Source: Pseudomonas purpurea (lineage in GTDB: Bacteria; Pseudomonadota; Gammaproteobacteria; Pseudomonadales; Pseudomonadaceae). Taken from it: a stretch of 64,000 bases of DNA. A model generated the notes under the pieces. The model was not told the origin of the DNA. It ran no database searches and worked only from the letters and a program-made list of their open reading frames with translations. The stretch spans positions 496,001 through 560,000 of the forward strand of contig NZ_CP150918.1 of assembly GCF_039908635.1 (NCBI RefSeq), written 5' to 3'. Both the position numbers and the translations under genes were made by a program. Of the stretch, positions 1 to 8,000 are shown piece after piece. The number at the start of each line of letters is the position of its first letter. The stretch's first letter is position 1.

Positions 1-315
1 GCTGAGCGTGTGTATCAGCAGCGTCAGGTTCTGGCCGCCGAGGTCAGCCGCGCCCAGGCACCGAGTGCCGGGGCCGTCGATGCACAACCGCTGTCGACCC
101 GGCTCAGTGAGCGCGCATTGGCCGACGGCCTCGACCTGCAACAACTGGAGGTGCAAGGCGAGGTCTTGCGCCTGACCCTGAGTGGCGATGCGCGGGCACT
201 GCTGGTCTGGTTGCACCAGACCGAACTGGACGGCGCCGTGCTGCAATCGCTGACCCTGAACAAACGGGGGGAGCGGTTGGAGGCACAACTGGTGGTCCAG
301 GGTCACACCGGCTGA
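1..315 (+). CDS. Type II secretion system protein M (GspM), C-terminal part
   Basis: The reading frame is open from base 1, so the gene begins upstream of the window and only about the last 104 residues are present. GspM is an inner-membrane component of the type II secretion machine that binds the cytoplasmic-domain protein GspL. What remains is the periplasmic alpha/beta (ferredoxin-like) part: a run containing LVWLHQTELDGAVLQSLTL followed by a beta strand, as in GspM C-termini. Its 3' end overlaps the 3' end of the convergent MFS gene by 13 bases. The family call rests on this short C-terminal fragment, so the subtype of the secretion system cannot be told. Confidence 0.7.
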   Translation, partial: AERVYQQRQVLAAEVSRAQAPSAGAVDAQPLSTRLSERALADGLDLQQLEVQGEVLRLTLSGDARALLVWLHQTELDGAVLQSLTLNKRGERLEAQLVVQGHTG

Positions 316-1580
316 TTACCCGGCAATAACGGCAACCGGGCGAGCTTCAACGCCACCAGCAACGCAATCAGCAGCAAGCCGATGATGAATGCGCCGATGC
401 CGTTCCAGCCGCCGTAGTGCCAGAACACCCCGCCCGCCGTGCCGGCGATGCTGGAGCCGGCGTAATAGCTGAACAGGTACAACGAAGAAGCCTGGCCCTT
501 GGCCTTGGTGGCGCGGCGGCCGATCCAACTGCTGGCCACCGAGTGCGCGCCGAAGAAGCCGAAGGTGAACACCAGCATGCCGATAATCACCACCGGCAAC
601 GGCGTGAACAAGGTCATGCCGATGCCGGCGAGCATCAACACAATGGTGGCCCAGAGCATTTTGCGGCGCCCCAGTTTGTCGGCCAGCGAGCCGATTTTCG
701 CCGAGCTGTAGATGCCTGACAGGTACACCACCGAAAGCATGCCGACGAGCGCTTGATCCATGTGGTACGGCGCGGCGAGCAAGCGATAGCCGATGTAGTT
801 GAACAGGGTGACGAAGGCGCCCATGACCAGGAACGCTTCCAGAAACAGCAACGGCAGGCCCGCATCGCGAAAGTGCAGGGTGAAGCCGTCGAGCAGGCTG
901 CGCGGGTGCAGCGAGCGGGCGCGGAAGTTGCGTGATTCGGGGAGGATTCTCCAGAACACCGCAGCGGCGATCAGCGCCAGGCCACCGATCACCAGCATCG
1001 CCGTGTGCCAGCTCACGAAGTCGATCAGCACGCCGGTAATCAAGCGCCCGCACATCCCGCCAATGGCGTTGCCGCCGATGTACAGACCCATCGCCAGGCC
1101 GATGTGCTGCGGGTGAATCTCTTCACTCAAATACGTCATGGCCACCGCCGCCAGCCCGCTCAGCGACAACCCCACCAGCGCACGCATCACCAGCACGCCT
1201 TGCCAGGTTGGCATCATTGCGCTGGCCAGGGTGCACATGGCCGCGGCGAACAGCGCGGCAACCATCACCGGTTTGCGACCGATGCGGTCGGAGATCGGCC
1301 CGGTGATCAACAAGCCAATGGCGAGCATCCCGGTGGCCACCGAGAGAATCAGGCTGCTCTGCGCCGCGTTGATCGAAAACTCGCGGGACAGCAGCGGCAT
1401 CATCGGCTGCACGCAGTAGAGCAGGGCGAACGTCGCGAAGCCGCCGCTGAACAGTGCCAGTACGGTGCGCATGAACATCGGCGTGCCTTTTTCGATGTAG
1501 ATGTCGTTCAGTTGAGCGACCACCTCGTCCAGCGCAGCGGGCGGTATTTCATGGGCGAGTGGGGCGACGGCGGTTTTCAC
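303..1580 (-). CDS. MFS transporter, YnfM-like
   Basis: A 425-residue inner-membrane protein with about twelve hydrophobic segments, starting after a roughly 35-residue soluble N-terminus. The loop motif GPISDRIGRKP between segments 2 and 3 is the signature A motif of the major facilitator superfamily. The C-terminal half repeats it as GSLADKLGRRKM. Overall it resembles the YnfM group of proton-driven exporters (putative arabinose or drug efflux). It is divergent from a LysR regulator 119 bases away, the usual arrangement for a regulator and its target exporter. The substrate cannot be read from sequence. Confidence 0.85.
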   Translation of the reverse strand: MKTAVAPLAHEIPPAALDEVVAQLNDIYIEKGTPMFMRTVLALFSGGFATFALLYCVQPMMPLLSREFSINAAQSSLILSVATGMLAIGLLITGPISDRIGRKPVMVAALFAAAMCTLASAMMPTWQGVLVMRALVGLSLSGLAAVAMTYLSEEIHPQHIGLAMGLYIGGNAIGGMCGRLITGVLIDFVSWHTAMLVIGGLALIAAAVFWRILPESRNFRARSLHPRSLLDGFTLHFRDAGLPLLFLEAFLVMGAFVTLFNYIGYRLLAAPYHMDQALVGMLSVVYLSGIYSSAKIGSLADKLGRRKMLWATIVLMLAGIGMTLFTPLPVVIIGMLVFTFGFFGAHSVASSWIGRRATKAKGQASSLYLFSYYAGSSIAGTAGGVFWHYGGWNGIGAFIIGLLLIALLVALKLARLPLLPGNQPV

Positions 1581-1672
1581 TTCGGACCTCGGGAGAGCAC
1601 GGCCAGGCAGGCAATGAAAAAATCATATAGCTGGCTAATGTTTCTATCCAATATATTGTTCGACCTGTTTGA

Positions 1673-1688
1673 TAGGTTTAACGACCTA
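1673..1688. promoter_or_regulatory. Candidate LysR operator (inverted repeat)
   Basis: The 119-base divergent intergenic region between the MFS and LysR genes is AT-rich and contains the perfect inverted repeat TAGGT-N6-ACCTA, ending 11 bases before the LysR start codon. LysR-type regulators typically bind dyads in such shared promoter regions. The assignment is positional inference only. Confidence 0.35.
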
Positions 1689-1699
1689 ATGGGGTTTTC

Positions 1700-2602
1700 A
1701 TGGAATTGCGTCATCTGCGCTACTTCATTGCGGTGGCCGAAGAACTGCACTTTGGTCGCGCCGCACAGGTGCTGGGCATCTCTCAACCGCCGCTGAGCCA
1801 GCAGATTCAGGCGCTGGAGCAGGAAGTCGGCGCACGGTTGTTCGAGCGCACCAATCGTCGGGTCGAGCTCAGCGAGGCCGGTCGACTGTTTCTGGAGGAA
1901 GCGCGGCTGGTGCTGGCGCAGGTCGACAAAGCCGCCGATGTCGCCCGCCGTGCGCAATTGGGCGAGCTGGGTGAATTGAAGATCGGCTTCACTTCGTCGG
2001 CGCCGTTCAACTCGACCATCCCGCAAGCCATTTTTGCCTTTCGCCAGCGTTTCCCGGCGGTGCATTTGAACCTGCGGGAGATGAGCAGCACCCAGGTCGC
2101 CGAGGCGCTGGTGGATGAGTCGATTCAGGTCGGGATCATGCGGCCGTTGCCGCTGCCGGATTCGCTGGCCGTGGTCGAGCTGACCCGTGAGCCGCTGGTG
2201 GCGGTGCTCAGCTCCAAGGACCCGCTGGTGGTGGGCAGCGAGGAGGGGCTGTTTCTATCGGCGCTGGCCCTTGAGCCGTTCGTGTTTTTTCCGCGCAGCT
2301 ACGGCAGTGGTCTGTACGCGCAACTGTTGAGCCTGGCGCGTGACGCCGGGTTCAGTCCGCACTTCAGCCAGGAAGCCGGGGAGGCCATGACCATCATCGG
2401 CCTGGTGGCGGCCGGGCTGGGGGTTTCGGTGCTGCCGGCCTCCTACCAGCGCATGCGCATCGACGGCGTGGTCTACCGCCCGTTGCTGGACCCTGAAGCC
2501 GTGTCCGCCGTGTGGCTGGTACAGCGAAAAGACCAGGCCTCGCCGATGGCCAAGGCGTTTGTCGAGTTGCTGACGCGCAAGGTTGAACCGGTAAAGGCGT
2601 AA
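1700..2602 (+). CDS. LysR-family transcriptional regulator
   Basis: A 300-residue protein of normal LysR length. Residues 1-60 form the winged helix-turn-helix (MELRHLRYFIAVAEELHFGRAA, then SQPPLSQQIQALE), and the rest is the effector-binding periplasmic-binding-protein-like domain. The start GTTTTCATGG is the only good in-frame ATG before the HTH. It is divergently transcribed from the MFS exporter and probably controls it, and perhaps itself. A strong intrinsic terminator follows the stop codon. The inducer is unknown. Confidence 0.9.
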   Translation: MELRHLRYFIAVAEELHFGRAAQVLGISQPPLSQQIQALEQEVGARLFERTNRRVELSEAGRLFLEEARLVLAQVDKAADVARRAQLGELGELKIGFTSSAPFNSTIPQAIFAFRQRFPAVHLNLREMSSTQVAEALVDESIQVGIMRPLPLPDSLAVVELTREPLVAVLSSKDPLVVGSEEGLFLSALALEPFVFFPRSYGSGLYAQLLSLARDAGFSPHFSQEAGEAMTIIGLVAAGLGVSVLPASYQRMRIDGVVYRPLLDPEAVSAVWLVQRKDQASPMAKAFVELLTRKVEPVKA

Positions 2603-2620
2603 CTACGTTGCCTGAACGCG

Positions 2621-2649
2621 GGCGACCTCACAGAGGTCGCCGGTTTTTT
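2621..2649 (+). terminator. Intrinsic terminator after LysR gene
   Basis: A perfect 9-bp stem GGCGACCTC/GAGGTCGCC with a 3-base loop is followed by GGTTTTTTC. It lies 19 bases after the LysR stop codon. Read on the other strand it also sits just beyond the convergent small gene, so it may serve both. Confidence 0.85.
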
Positions 2650-2904
2650 CTACGCCGAAATCTGTGCCTGCAATCGTCGCCCGACGACATCCATCAAATC
2701 GCAGCCGTCGCGCAATGAAGTCACTAGCACCCGCGCCAGCTCACTGTAAATGCCCTCGCTCGACGCGAAATTCTCCAGCAATTGGGTCGCGGTGCGGATG
2801 CGGTAGGCCGCCGTTTCGTGCAACACGTCCAAGGGCGCCTCGGTGTCGATCAACAATGATGCGATGGTGCAGTCGATACCGGTGATAGGCATGTACCGTT
2901 CCAT
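2650..2904 (-). CDS. Small Pseudomonas hypothetical protein
   Basis: An 84-residue acidic, mainly helical protein with no membrane segment or recognised domain. The start is supported by GGAGG nine bases upstream of the first ATG. A second in-frame ATG four codons later is less well placed. It is 34 bases downstream of a DUF6124 gene in the same direction, so the two are probably cotranscribed. Its length and helical pattern (ETAAYRIRTATQLLENFASS) resemble the DUF3077/DUF6124 group of short Pseudomonas proteins, but I do not assign a domain. The function is unknown. Confidence 0.6.
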   Translation of the reverse strand: MERYMPITGIDCTIASLLIDTEAPLDVLHETAAYRIRTATQLLENFASSEGIYSELARVLVTSLRDGCDLMDVVGRRLQAQISA

Positions 2905-2938
2905 GACAAAACCTCCATTCGGTAAAAGAGCGCGACCC

Positions 2939-3307
2939 TCAGTGATTGCAGTTGGGCTGAACCTCAGGCAACCCGTCGGGCGGGTCCAGGTTGTCCAGCG
3001 CCCGGTTTACCAACAACTCGGCCAGCATGGCCAACTGTTGAATGGCCAGCGCTACATTGCGGCGCGAGCCTTCAAGTTCGCAGGCGAAGTCGGTGGTCAT
3101 GACATTGAGCGAGGCCAGTGTTTCACAGGCGTGACAGAGCAGGGATTCGGTGTCGACATTCGGGATGATCGTGAAAACGTGGCTGACCGGGTCGGGGCGG
3201 CCCGGATTGCGCAGGCGAGCGCTGACGGTGCGTTCGGCGGCGGAGAGTTTGGATAAATCGACGGTGTCGACGGGTGAATTCGAGGAATTGGGAGTGATCT
3301 TTTTCAT
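2939..3307 (-). CDS. DUF6124 family protein
   Basis: A 122-residue small soluble protein. The middle and C-terminal parts (VFTIIPNVDTESLLCHACE, then NVALAIQQLAMLAELLVNRALD) match the pattern I associate with DUF6124, a family abundant in Pseudomonas with no established function. The start has a good ribosome binding site (AAGGAG, 8 bases away). It forms a likely two-gene operon with the downstream 84-residue gene. The 5' flank is the AT-rich gap before the XRE gene. Confidence 0.65.
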   Translation of the reverse strand: MKKITPNSSNSPVDTVDLSKLSAAERTVSARLRNPGRPDPVSHVFTIIPNVDTESLLCHACETLASLNVMTTDFACELEGSRRNVALAIQQLAMLAELLVNRALDNLDPPDGLPEVQPNCNH

Positions 3308-3768
3308 GATGGAACTCCTTGCGCGGTTTAATTAAAGTGCAAGTTCCCTGCGCTCAGTTGGGAACTTGGTCGACCACTGTACGCGGGTTGCTGGAGTGGT
3401 AAAGTGATTAATAAAAATTTGTCTTGTTTAATCAGGTAAGTGAACAATTGCATAATTAATTGATTAATATATGAATGTCTGTGGGCTGCCTGGATCGATC
3501 CATAGCATATAAAAACATGCGGTGCTGGTCATCAGCAGACTGCACGTCCATAAACCATCCGGGCTTCCTTGTTTCTGTAGGAAGTTTCATTAAATAAACA
3601 ATTTTCAGGGCTGTGAAACATCATCTAACGGTTGCTCGGGATGGCTGCAGTATTATTTTTGTGCAAAATCTACAGGTGTAGGATGCTTACCTCGCAAGGA
3701 CGCGCCATCATAGGTATTCAGCTCTGGTGTGCAGTTTGTTGAAGCTGTCAGCAAATGGTAAATGTGTA
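3308..3768. other. AT-rich intergenic region
   Basis: About 460 bases separate the divergent DUF6124 and XRE-type genes. The sequence becomes markedly AT-rich from about 3,400 and stays so through the next three genes. I see no gene, no RNA gene and no clear terminator. It must hold the divergent promoters, but no convincing -35/-10 pair was selected. Confidence 0.5.
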
Positions 3769-4368
3769 ATGCATAAAAAAGAGAAAGCAGAAAATCTGAA
3801 AAATAACATTAAGTATTTAATAAAAAGTCGTGGAGAGACGCAACTGTCCTTGTGTAACTCTAGTGGTTTGACCAGAACGACTATCTACAACATCCTGGAA
3901 GGAAGGGTCATCAATGTACAACAATCCACCATCCGCAAAATATCCGATTTTTTTGGTGTGTCCTATAAAGAAATAGAGACGGTTGATTTTGAAGAGAAAG
4001 AAATAATAGAGAGTAGTGTTTCCCTGCAGGGGAATATGAATCCAGCTGCGGTCCCTATTATTAAAGAGAGTTTGCTGATTCAGAGCCTGGATAAAAGAAT
4101 TGGCGAGTTATCCACGATCTATCCTCTGACCTATTATTTTGGCCTGGCCTGCAATTTAATAGCGGTGCTGCTAGAAAATGAAATGAGTGGGGTGAATGAG
4201 CCAGGAGACCTATTGATAGTGAAAAAAGGTTTGTCGCTTAGCGATAAAGAAAAGCTGGCGTACGACAAAACAACAAAAAAACTATTTGTAACCAATGAGT
4301 CTTTATTTGATTCTGATGTTGTTTGTGTTGTGGGGGAAATAATAGAGGAAAGATTTAATGGTCAATAG
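3769..4368 (+). CDS. XRE-type helix-turn-helix regulator with LexA/S24-like tail
   Basis: About 199 residues. Residues 10-65 form a Cro/C1-type helix-turn-helix (ETQLSLCNSSGLTRTTIYNI, then STIRKISDFFGVSYKEIE). The C-terminal 60 residues (EPGDLLIVKKGLSLSD, ending VVCVVGEIIEERF) resemble the beta fold of S24/LexA-type repressors, without an evident Ser-Lys autocleavage pair. The ATG at 3769 is chosen because homology starts right after it, although no strong Shine-Dalgarno is visible. A GTG at 3727 is the alternative. The gene overlaps the transporter gene by 11 bases, so the two are coupled. Codon use is AT-rich, unlike the neighbourhood, which suggests acquisition. It probably regulates its own operon and perhaps queC. 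Confidence 0.75.
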   Translation: MHKKEKAENLKNNIKYLIKSRGETQLSLCNSSGLTRTTIYNILEGRVINVQQSTIRKISDFFGVSYKEIETVDFEEKEIIESSVSLQGNMNPAAVPIIKESLLIQSLDKRIGELSTIYPLTYYFGLACNLIAVLLENEMSGVNEPGDLLIVKKGLSLSDKEKLAYDKTTKKLFVTNESLFDSDVVCVVGEIIEERFNGQ

Positions 4369-5236
4369 TGGCGAGGTTGAAAATAGTAAGTACAAGCTAT
4401 TGGGGTTTGAGAATAGTAAAAGCCTTGCCGTAATCATGGTCATTTCCACAGGAAAAATTATTAAAGTAAAGCTAAGTGAGCTGTTGAGAAGCGAGATATT
4501 AGATGATTTAAATAAGGCAGAAATAAAGGATGTGTACAGGAAGTTTTATTCTCGTGGAACTGCGGTGACCGCGTACGAAATAAATGATCGTCATGAGCGG
4601 CCATGGATGATTTATGTTGTACTCAATTTGCTGTTGTTTGTGCTGTACATTTTTGCAAATGTTGCTGCGACAAAACCTATTTATATAGAATATTTTGATG
4701 TTGTTGTTACTTCTGGTGTTTTTCTTTATTCGTTGACGTTTTTAATTGTTGATTTGTTGAATGAGTTTTATGGTCTCAGGCTTGCAAGGAGAGCCATATT
4801 ATTTGTTTTTTTGGGTAATGTTCTCATTACTGTTTTGCTCGGCATCTCGACCTATCTTCCAGGGTTGCCTGGCTGGAAACTTGATGCGCCCTATAATGAG
4901 ATTATTGGTCATGTATCGTCTGTATTGGTAGCCTCATCTGTCTCTTTTCTTTTTTCTGAATATGTTAATTCTTATTTGTTGTGCAAGATAAGGGAGCTTA
5001 CAAGTTCTAGATTTCTGTTTTTGCGGGTATTTTTCAGCACTTGTTTTGCGGTGATCATAGATAGCTTTCTTTTTTGCTATATTGCTTTTTATGGCATTAT
5101 GCAAAGCAGCGATATCCTTAATATGGTTTATCTTCAGATAGCTATAAAAATGTGTTTCGCAGTTTTTAATATTTTTCCTGCCTACGGAGCAAGGTCATTA
5201 TTTAAAAAATATATAGTTGGAGCACAAGCTGCATAG
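4358..5236 (+). CDS. VUT/YhhQ-type queuosine-precursor transporter with N-terminal extension
   Basis: A 292-residue membrane protein. Residues 1-80 are a soluble extension of unknown function (GFENSKSLAVIMVISTGKII is its core). From about residue 85 there are six or so hydrophobic segments with VUT/YhhQ hallmarks: FANVAATKPI near the first segment, LIVDLLNEFYGLRLARRAI after the third, and SSVSFLFSEYVNSYLL. Family members import 7-deazaguanine precursors (preQ0/preQ1) of queuosine. The next gene, convergent, is queC, which makes preQ0, and this strengthens the assignment. The N-terminal extension is not part of the standard YhhQ protein of about 220 residues. AT-rich, acquired character. Confidence 0.8.
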   Translation: MVNSGEVENSKYKLLGFENSKSLAVIMVISTGKIIKVKLSELLRSEILDDLNKAEIKDVYRKFYSRGTAVTAYEINDRHERPWMIYVVLNLLLFVLYIFANVAATKPIYIEYFDVVVTSGVFLYSLTFLIVDLLNEFYGLRLARRAILFVFLGNVLITVLLGISTYLPGLPGWKLDAPYNEIIGHVSSVLVASSVSFLFSEYVNSYLLCKIRELTSSRFLFLRVFFSTCFAVIIDSFLFCYIAFYGIMQSSDILNMVYLQIAIKMCFAVFNIFPAYGARSLFKKYIVGAQAA

Positions 5237-5289
5237 GGCTAGGGGTGGCTTGCTGTTAATCGCCAATTCCCCCGCTGGTAGAGTGTATT

Positions 5290-5985
5290 TTATAATTCGA
5301 GTTTGAATTGTAGCCTGTTCATAACCTCTATTTTGTTCTCCAAGAACTCAGCCAATCCTTTTGCACGAAGATGACAAGCATCGCACTCAGCGCACCCACT
5401 GCCCTTTATGCCGTTGTAGCAAGTCAGTGTTTGGTAGCGAATCAAGTCCAGTTGTTTGTGGTAGTCGGCCAAGGCCCAGGTCTCTGCCTTATCCAGCCGC
5501 ATAAGCGGCGTTTCAATGCGCAACTTATAGTCCATGCCCAATTCGACAGCGTTATTCAGTACTTTAGTGAACTCATCGCCGCAATCAGGATAGCCAGAGC
5601 ACTCTGTTTCAGAAATGCCGGTGATGATAGTTTTAGCGCGCACTTGATAGGCATAAATAGAAGCCAAGGTCAAAAACAGAATGTTTCTGCCGGGGACGAA
5701 AGTGTTTGGCACACCTTCACCGGAACTATTCGTGCTGGGGACTGGAATGTTGTCGCGGGTCAAGCTGCTGATGGCCAACTCGTTTAGCAATGAAGTGTCC
5801 AGTACCTTGTGCACGTTCACGCCCAGTTGTTTGGAAAGCTGTTGTGCCACTTCAATTTCCGCGCGATGGCGCTGACCATAGTCAAACGTAATGCAGTGGA
5901 TTTCATCGTAGAGCGGTAATGCATGGATCAAACAGGTGGTCGAGTCTTGTCCGCCACTGAAAACGATCACGGCTTTGTTATGCAT
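5290..5985 (-). CDS. queC: 7-cyano-7-deazaguanine synthase
   Basis: A 231-residue enzyme of full QueC length that converts 7-carboxy-7-deazaguanine to preQ0 with ATP and ammonia, in the queuosine pathway. The PP-loop SGGQDSTT is at residues 10-17. The zinc site cysteines are C189, C198, C201 and C204. [20 protein letters not shown] is the conserved core. It reads much closer to the E. coli type ([24 protein letters not shown]) than to the QueC I associate with the Pseudomonas housekeeping locus (LLSGGLDSAT). It may therefore be a second, transferred copy. It is convergent with the VUT transporter, 53 bases apart, and forms with it a queuosine-precursor islet. Confidence 0.92.
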   Translation of the reverse strand: MHNKAVIVFSGGQDSTTCLIHALPLYDEIHCITFDYGQRHRAEIEVAQQLSKQLGVNVHKVLDTSLLNELAISSLTRDNIPVPSTNSSGEGVPNTFVPGRNILFLTLASIYAYQVRAKTIITGISETECSGYPDCGDEFTKVLNNAVELGMDYKLRIETPLMRLDKAETWALADYHKQLDLIRYQTLTCYNGIKGSGCAECDACHLRAKGLAEFLENKIEVMNRLQFKLEL

Positions 5986-6466
5986 TTTTCTGCTCCGGCA
6001 TTAATAGAGTCAACACAGCGCTTGAAGCAAAAGACCGAGACCCGGCCATCGCTTCCACCTCTTGGGGAATCCCGCATGAAGCAGGGCTGCATTGACCCTA
6101 CCGGGTCGCTAAAACTCTGGCTGTGGGACGTTTCCGAAATGCCATGGTCCGTTTTCCCTATGCTCCCTGTCTTTACTTGGGGAGTGCAGCCTGCGGACGC
6201 TTTCCGGCTCCCGACGAAGCTCACAGCAAGGCGCACCGGTTCGTAAAGATGGCGAGTGGGAGGAATGTCAGTCCGTTAAGGAAAGCTTGAACGCGCAGAA
6301 GCCCGGCTTGCTGGCGATAGCGTTGTTAAGAACGCCATCGCCGGCAAGCCGGGCTCTTACGAAAAGCGATATGGGGAGCGTCGTTTTTCTTCCACGGGAG
6401 TGTGGTCGCGTCACAGACGTCTTCGCGTGCGGGCCTTGATGCCCGTCAGGTCAGACGATGCCGCCG
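5986..6466. other. Non-coding region upstream of queC
   Basis: About 480 bases between queC and the next minus-strand gene. The first part should hold the queC promoter and leader. I looked for a preQ1 riboswitch and did not recognise one. A short minus-strand frame near 6,100-6,150 starts M-A-F-R-K-R, like some phage integrase N-termini, but stops after about 15 codons. The region also holds a large hairpin, listed separately. Otherwise I see nothing supportable. Confidence 0.45.
6299..6356. repeat. REP-like long palindrome
   Basis: The arms AGCCCGGCTTGCTGGCGAT and ATCGCCGGCAAGCCGGGCT pair almost perfectly around a roughly 20-base middle. This is the GCGGGCAAGC-type REP unit common in Pseudomonas intergenic DNA. 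On either strand it could also act as a transcription end point. It lies beyond the 3' end of the APE operon. Confidence 0.75.
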
Positions 6467-6913
6467 TTACTGAACCTTCGACAGGTTCCCGCGCAACGCA
6501 ACACCGGCCATCACCGCACCTGCGTGGCATTCATAGGTCTTGGCATCCTTGCGCTCGTTGCTTTTGTAGAAGCTGGCGATGTCGGTCACCGCGTTGGCAC
6601 CGACTTTTTTCGCGGCTTGATGCAGGGTGATCAGGGCCGACTGCAAGGCCCATTCGCAGGCCACTTCATCGGATTTGTTGAAGGCGTTGGTTTTCTTGTT
6701 GGTCACCGCGTTCGGGCTGATCACGGTCATGTTGCCGGCCGGTTTGGTGCCGGCCAGGTAGAACTTCACGCTACCGTCGATTTTGCCGGTGCTGATGGCT
6801 TCAGCCACGACTTTGTCGAACGGCAGAAACAGTTGGGTATCACGGGCCTGGCTGACGCTTGGCAGGGTGCAAAGCAACAGGGTGGCGGCAGCAGCGAGTT
6901 TCTTGAAGGGCAT
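6467..6913 (-). CDS. Secreted small protein at 3' end of APE operon
   Basis: A 148-residue protein with a clear signal peptide (MPFKKLAAAATLLLCTLPSV, then SQA before the mature RDTQLF). The mature part of about 125 residues has an alternating beta/helix pattern with two cysteines, one in EVACEWALQ and one in KTYECHAG, which may form a disulfide. Such proteins are sometimes mis-annotated as excinuclease ATPase subunits. The fold recalls YbjQ/RcsF-like domains, but this is tentative. It follows the lipoprotein gene by 33 bases at the downstream end of the APE operon, so an envelope role linked to the polyene lipid is plausible. Confidence 0.6.
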   Translation of the reverse strand: MPFKKLAAAATLLLCTLPSVSQARDTQLFLPFDKVVAEAISTGKIDGSVKFYLAGTKPAGNMTVISPNAVTNKKTNAFNKSDEVACEWALQSALITLHQAAKKVGANAVTDIASFYKSNERKDAKTYECHAGAVMAGVALRGNLSKVQ

Positions 6914-6946
6914 GCGGGTCTCCTTGACGACGATAAACAGCGAAAA

Positions 6947-7384
6947 TTATTGGGCCGCCGCTGGGGCTGTGGATAACTGTTGGGCAGTCTGCTCAATTTG
7001 AGTGTTTTTCAACCGGCTCAGGATCCCGCGGTCCAGCAGGCGCACCCAGCGGATGTAGTTCTTGTGGATCTTGCCGTCCTTGTAATCAAGCTCACGGCTG
7101 TCGCGGTAGACGATCTTGTAGTGCGTCGGGGCGTACTCGATGTCGATCTCGGCGTGGTACTTGTTGCGCACGGTAATCTCGGCCTGGATCACGTCCGGGC
7201 TGACCCGCTGCACGGTCCACTTGCGTGCGACCAGGGTCTTGAGGATTGCCTGTTTCATGTGCTCCTGATCGACCTGCACGGTCGCCGGAACGATGCGGGT
7301 CGGGGAGTACATGCGTTTGCTGGTGCATGAAACGGTGGTCAGCAGAGCCAGGACAATCAGTGTTGCGCGAAGCAGGGAAGACAT
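6947..7384 (-). CDS. Putative lipoprotein, APE operon
   Basis: 145 residues. The N-terminus has a short hydrophobic stretch ending in a lipobox-like TVSC, so the protein is probably lipidated at C20. The mature domain (SPDVIQAEITVRNKYHAEID, then YAPTHYKIVYRDS) is beta-rich. The function is unknown. GGAG precedes the start. It was probably once directly downstream of the ketosynthase gene: the upstream flank is the duplicated ketosynthase 3' end, and beyond that lies the 3.5-kb insert. Confidence 0.65.
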   Translation of the reverse strand: MSSLLRATLIVLALLTTVSCTSKRMYSPTRIVPATVQVDQEHMKQAILKTLVARKWTVQRVSPDVIQAEITVRNKYHAEIDIEYAPTHYKIVYRDSRELDYKDGKIHKNYIRWVRLLDRGILSRLKNTQIEQTAQQLSTAPAAAQ

Positions 7385-7413
7385 TCCTTTTTCTCCAGAG
7401 GGGTTGAAAGCGC

Positions 7414-7617
7414 TTACGGCCAGCGGCGGAAAATCAGCGAGGTGTTGACGCCGCCAAAGGCAAAGTTGTTGTTCATCACGTACTGGTTGCTCATCTGGCG
7501 GAACTCGCCGCGCAGGTAGTCCAGTTCACCGCAACGCGGGTCGACTTCGTCGAGGTTGAAGGTGTGCACGTACAGGTCGCTGTTCAGCATTTCGATGCTG
7601 AACCAGGACTCCAGCGC
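7414..7617 (-). pseudogene. 3' fragment of ketosynthase gene (duplicated)
   Basis: These bases encode the last 67 residues of a ketosynthase and its stop codon (ALESWFSIEM... FAFGGVNTSLIFRRWP). They appear identical to the end of the full gene at 11125-12351. The fragment lacks the active-site Cys and both His residues, so it is not an enzyme. It is the copy still attached to the original downstream genes. It is the left boundary of the insert. Confidence 0.9.
7414..7617. repeat. Left direct repeat flanking the insert
   Basis: About 204 bases are repeated without a difference that I can find at 11125-11328, in the same orientation, 3,711 bases apart. The repeat begins exactly at the ketosynthase stop codon (TTA on the plus strand) and ends at CCAGCGC. 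Identity at this level suggests a recent event. Confidence 0.9.
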
Positions 7618-7692
7618 TTCTGGTGCCGAGAGCTGCACTCAGATTTTACGAGGTAATGAATCCCGCAGCGTGGCATCCGTCAGGATATCTTT

Positions 7693-7971
7693 TTAGCGGC
7701 TCACGCGCATGCCCGCCGGATCTTGTGCGGTTCTTGGCCTCCATAGTTGAAAGCTTCGGCTCCATACCACTGACTCAGCAGTCAGTGCTTTAAAGGCTTC
7801 GAGTATTGGCTTCTTTACGGCCCAGTTTCCATGGCGATTTTGGTACACATGAGCTTCGCCGAACATCAGACGGATCTCCCGTGCGGCGAGAGCTTGCGGC
7901 AAATAGTCTTGTTTGCGGTATTCGGCCACCATCCATTGGGCGATGCACATGTCTTCATCTGTCCAAGTCAT
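7693..7971 (-). CDS. DUF6953-like small protein
   Basis: 92 residues from the ATG at 7971, which has AGGA nine bases upstream. A GTG at 8004 overlapping the ferredoxin stop is the alternative. The sequence pattern (IAQWMVAEYRKQDYLPQ, FGEAHVYQNRHGNWAVKK, ESVVWSRSFQLWRPR) fits the DUF6953 family as I know it, a small soluble domain of unknown role. It is the last gene of the four-gene minus-strand operon in the insert. The family assignment is from memory and should be treated as probable. Confidence 0.6.
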   Translation of the reverse strand: MTWTDEDMCIAQWMVAEYRKQDYLPQALAAREIRLMFGEAHVYQNRHGNWAVKKPILEAFKALTAESVVWSRSFQLWRPRTAQDPAGMRVSR

Positions 7972-8000
7972 GGCGTGGATTCCTGCTGAAGCCCCTTGGT

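Noticed and set aside
6105..6150. Integrase remnant (minus strand M-A-F-R-K-R)
   Set aside because: Only about 15 codons and no further homology. This is too little to call a gene fragment.
5986..6240. preQ1 riboswitch leader of queC
   Set aside because: I could not find the compact preQ1-I pseudoknot pattern with its A-rich tail. A covariance search would be needed to exclude others.
7414..7638. Small protein encoded by the ketosynthase 3' fragment
   Set aside because: An ATG-like start exists seven codons before the duplicated part, but the product lacks the active site and is best regarded as a duplication relic.
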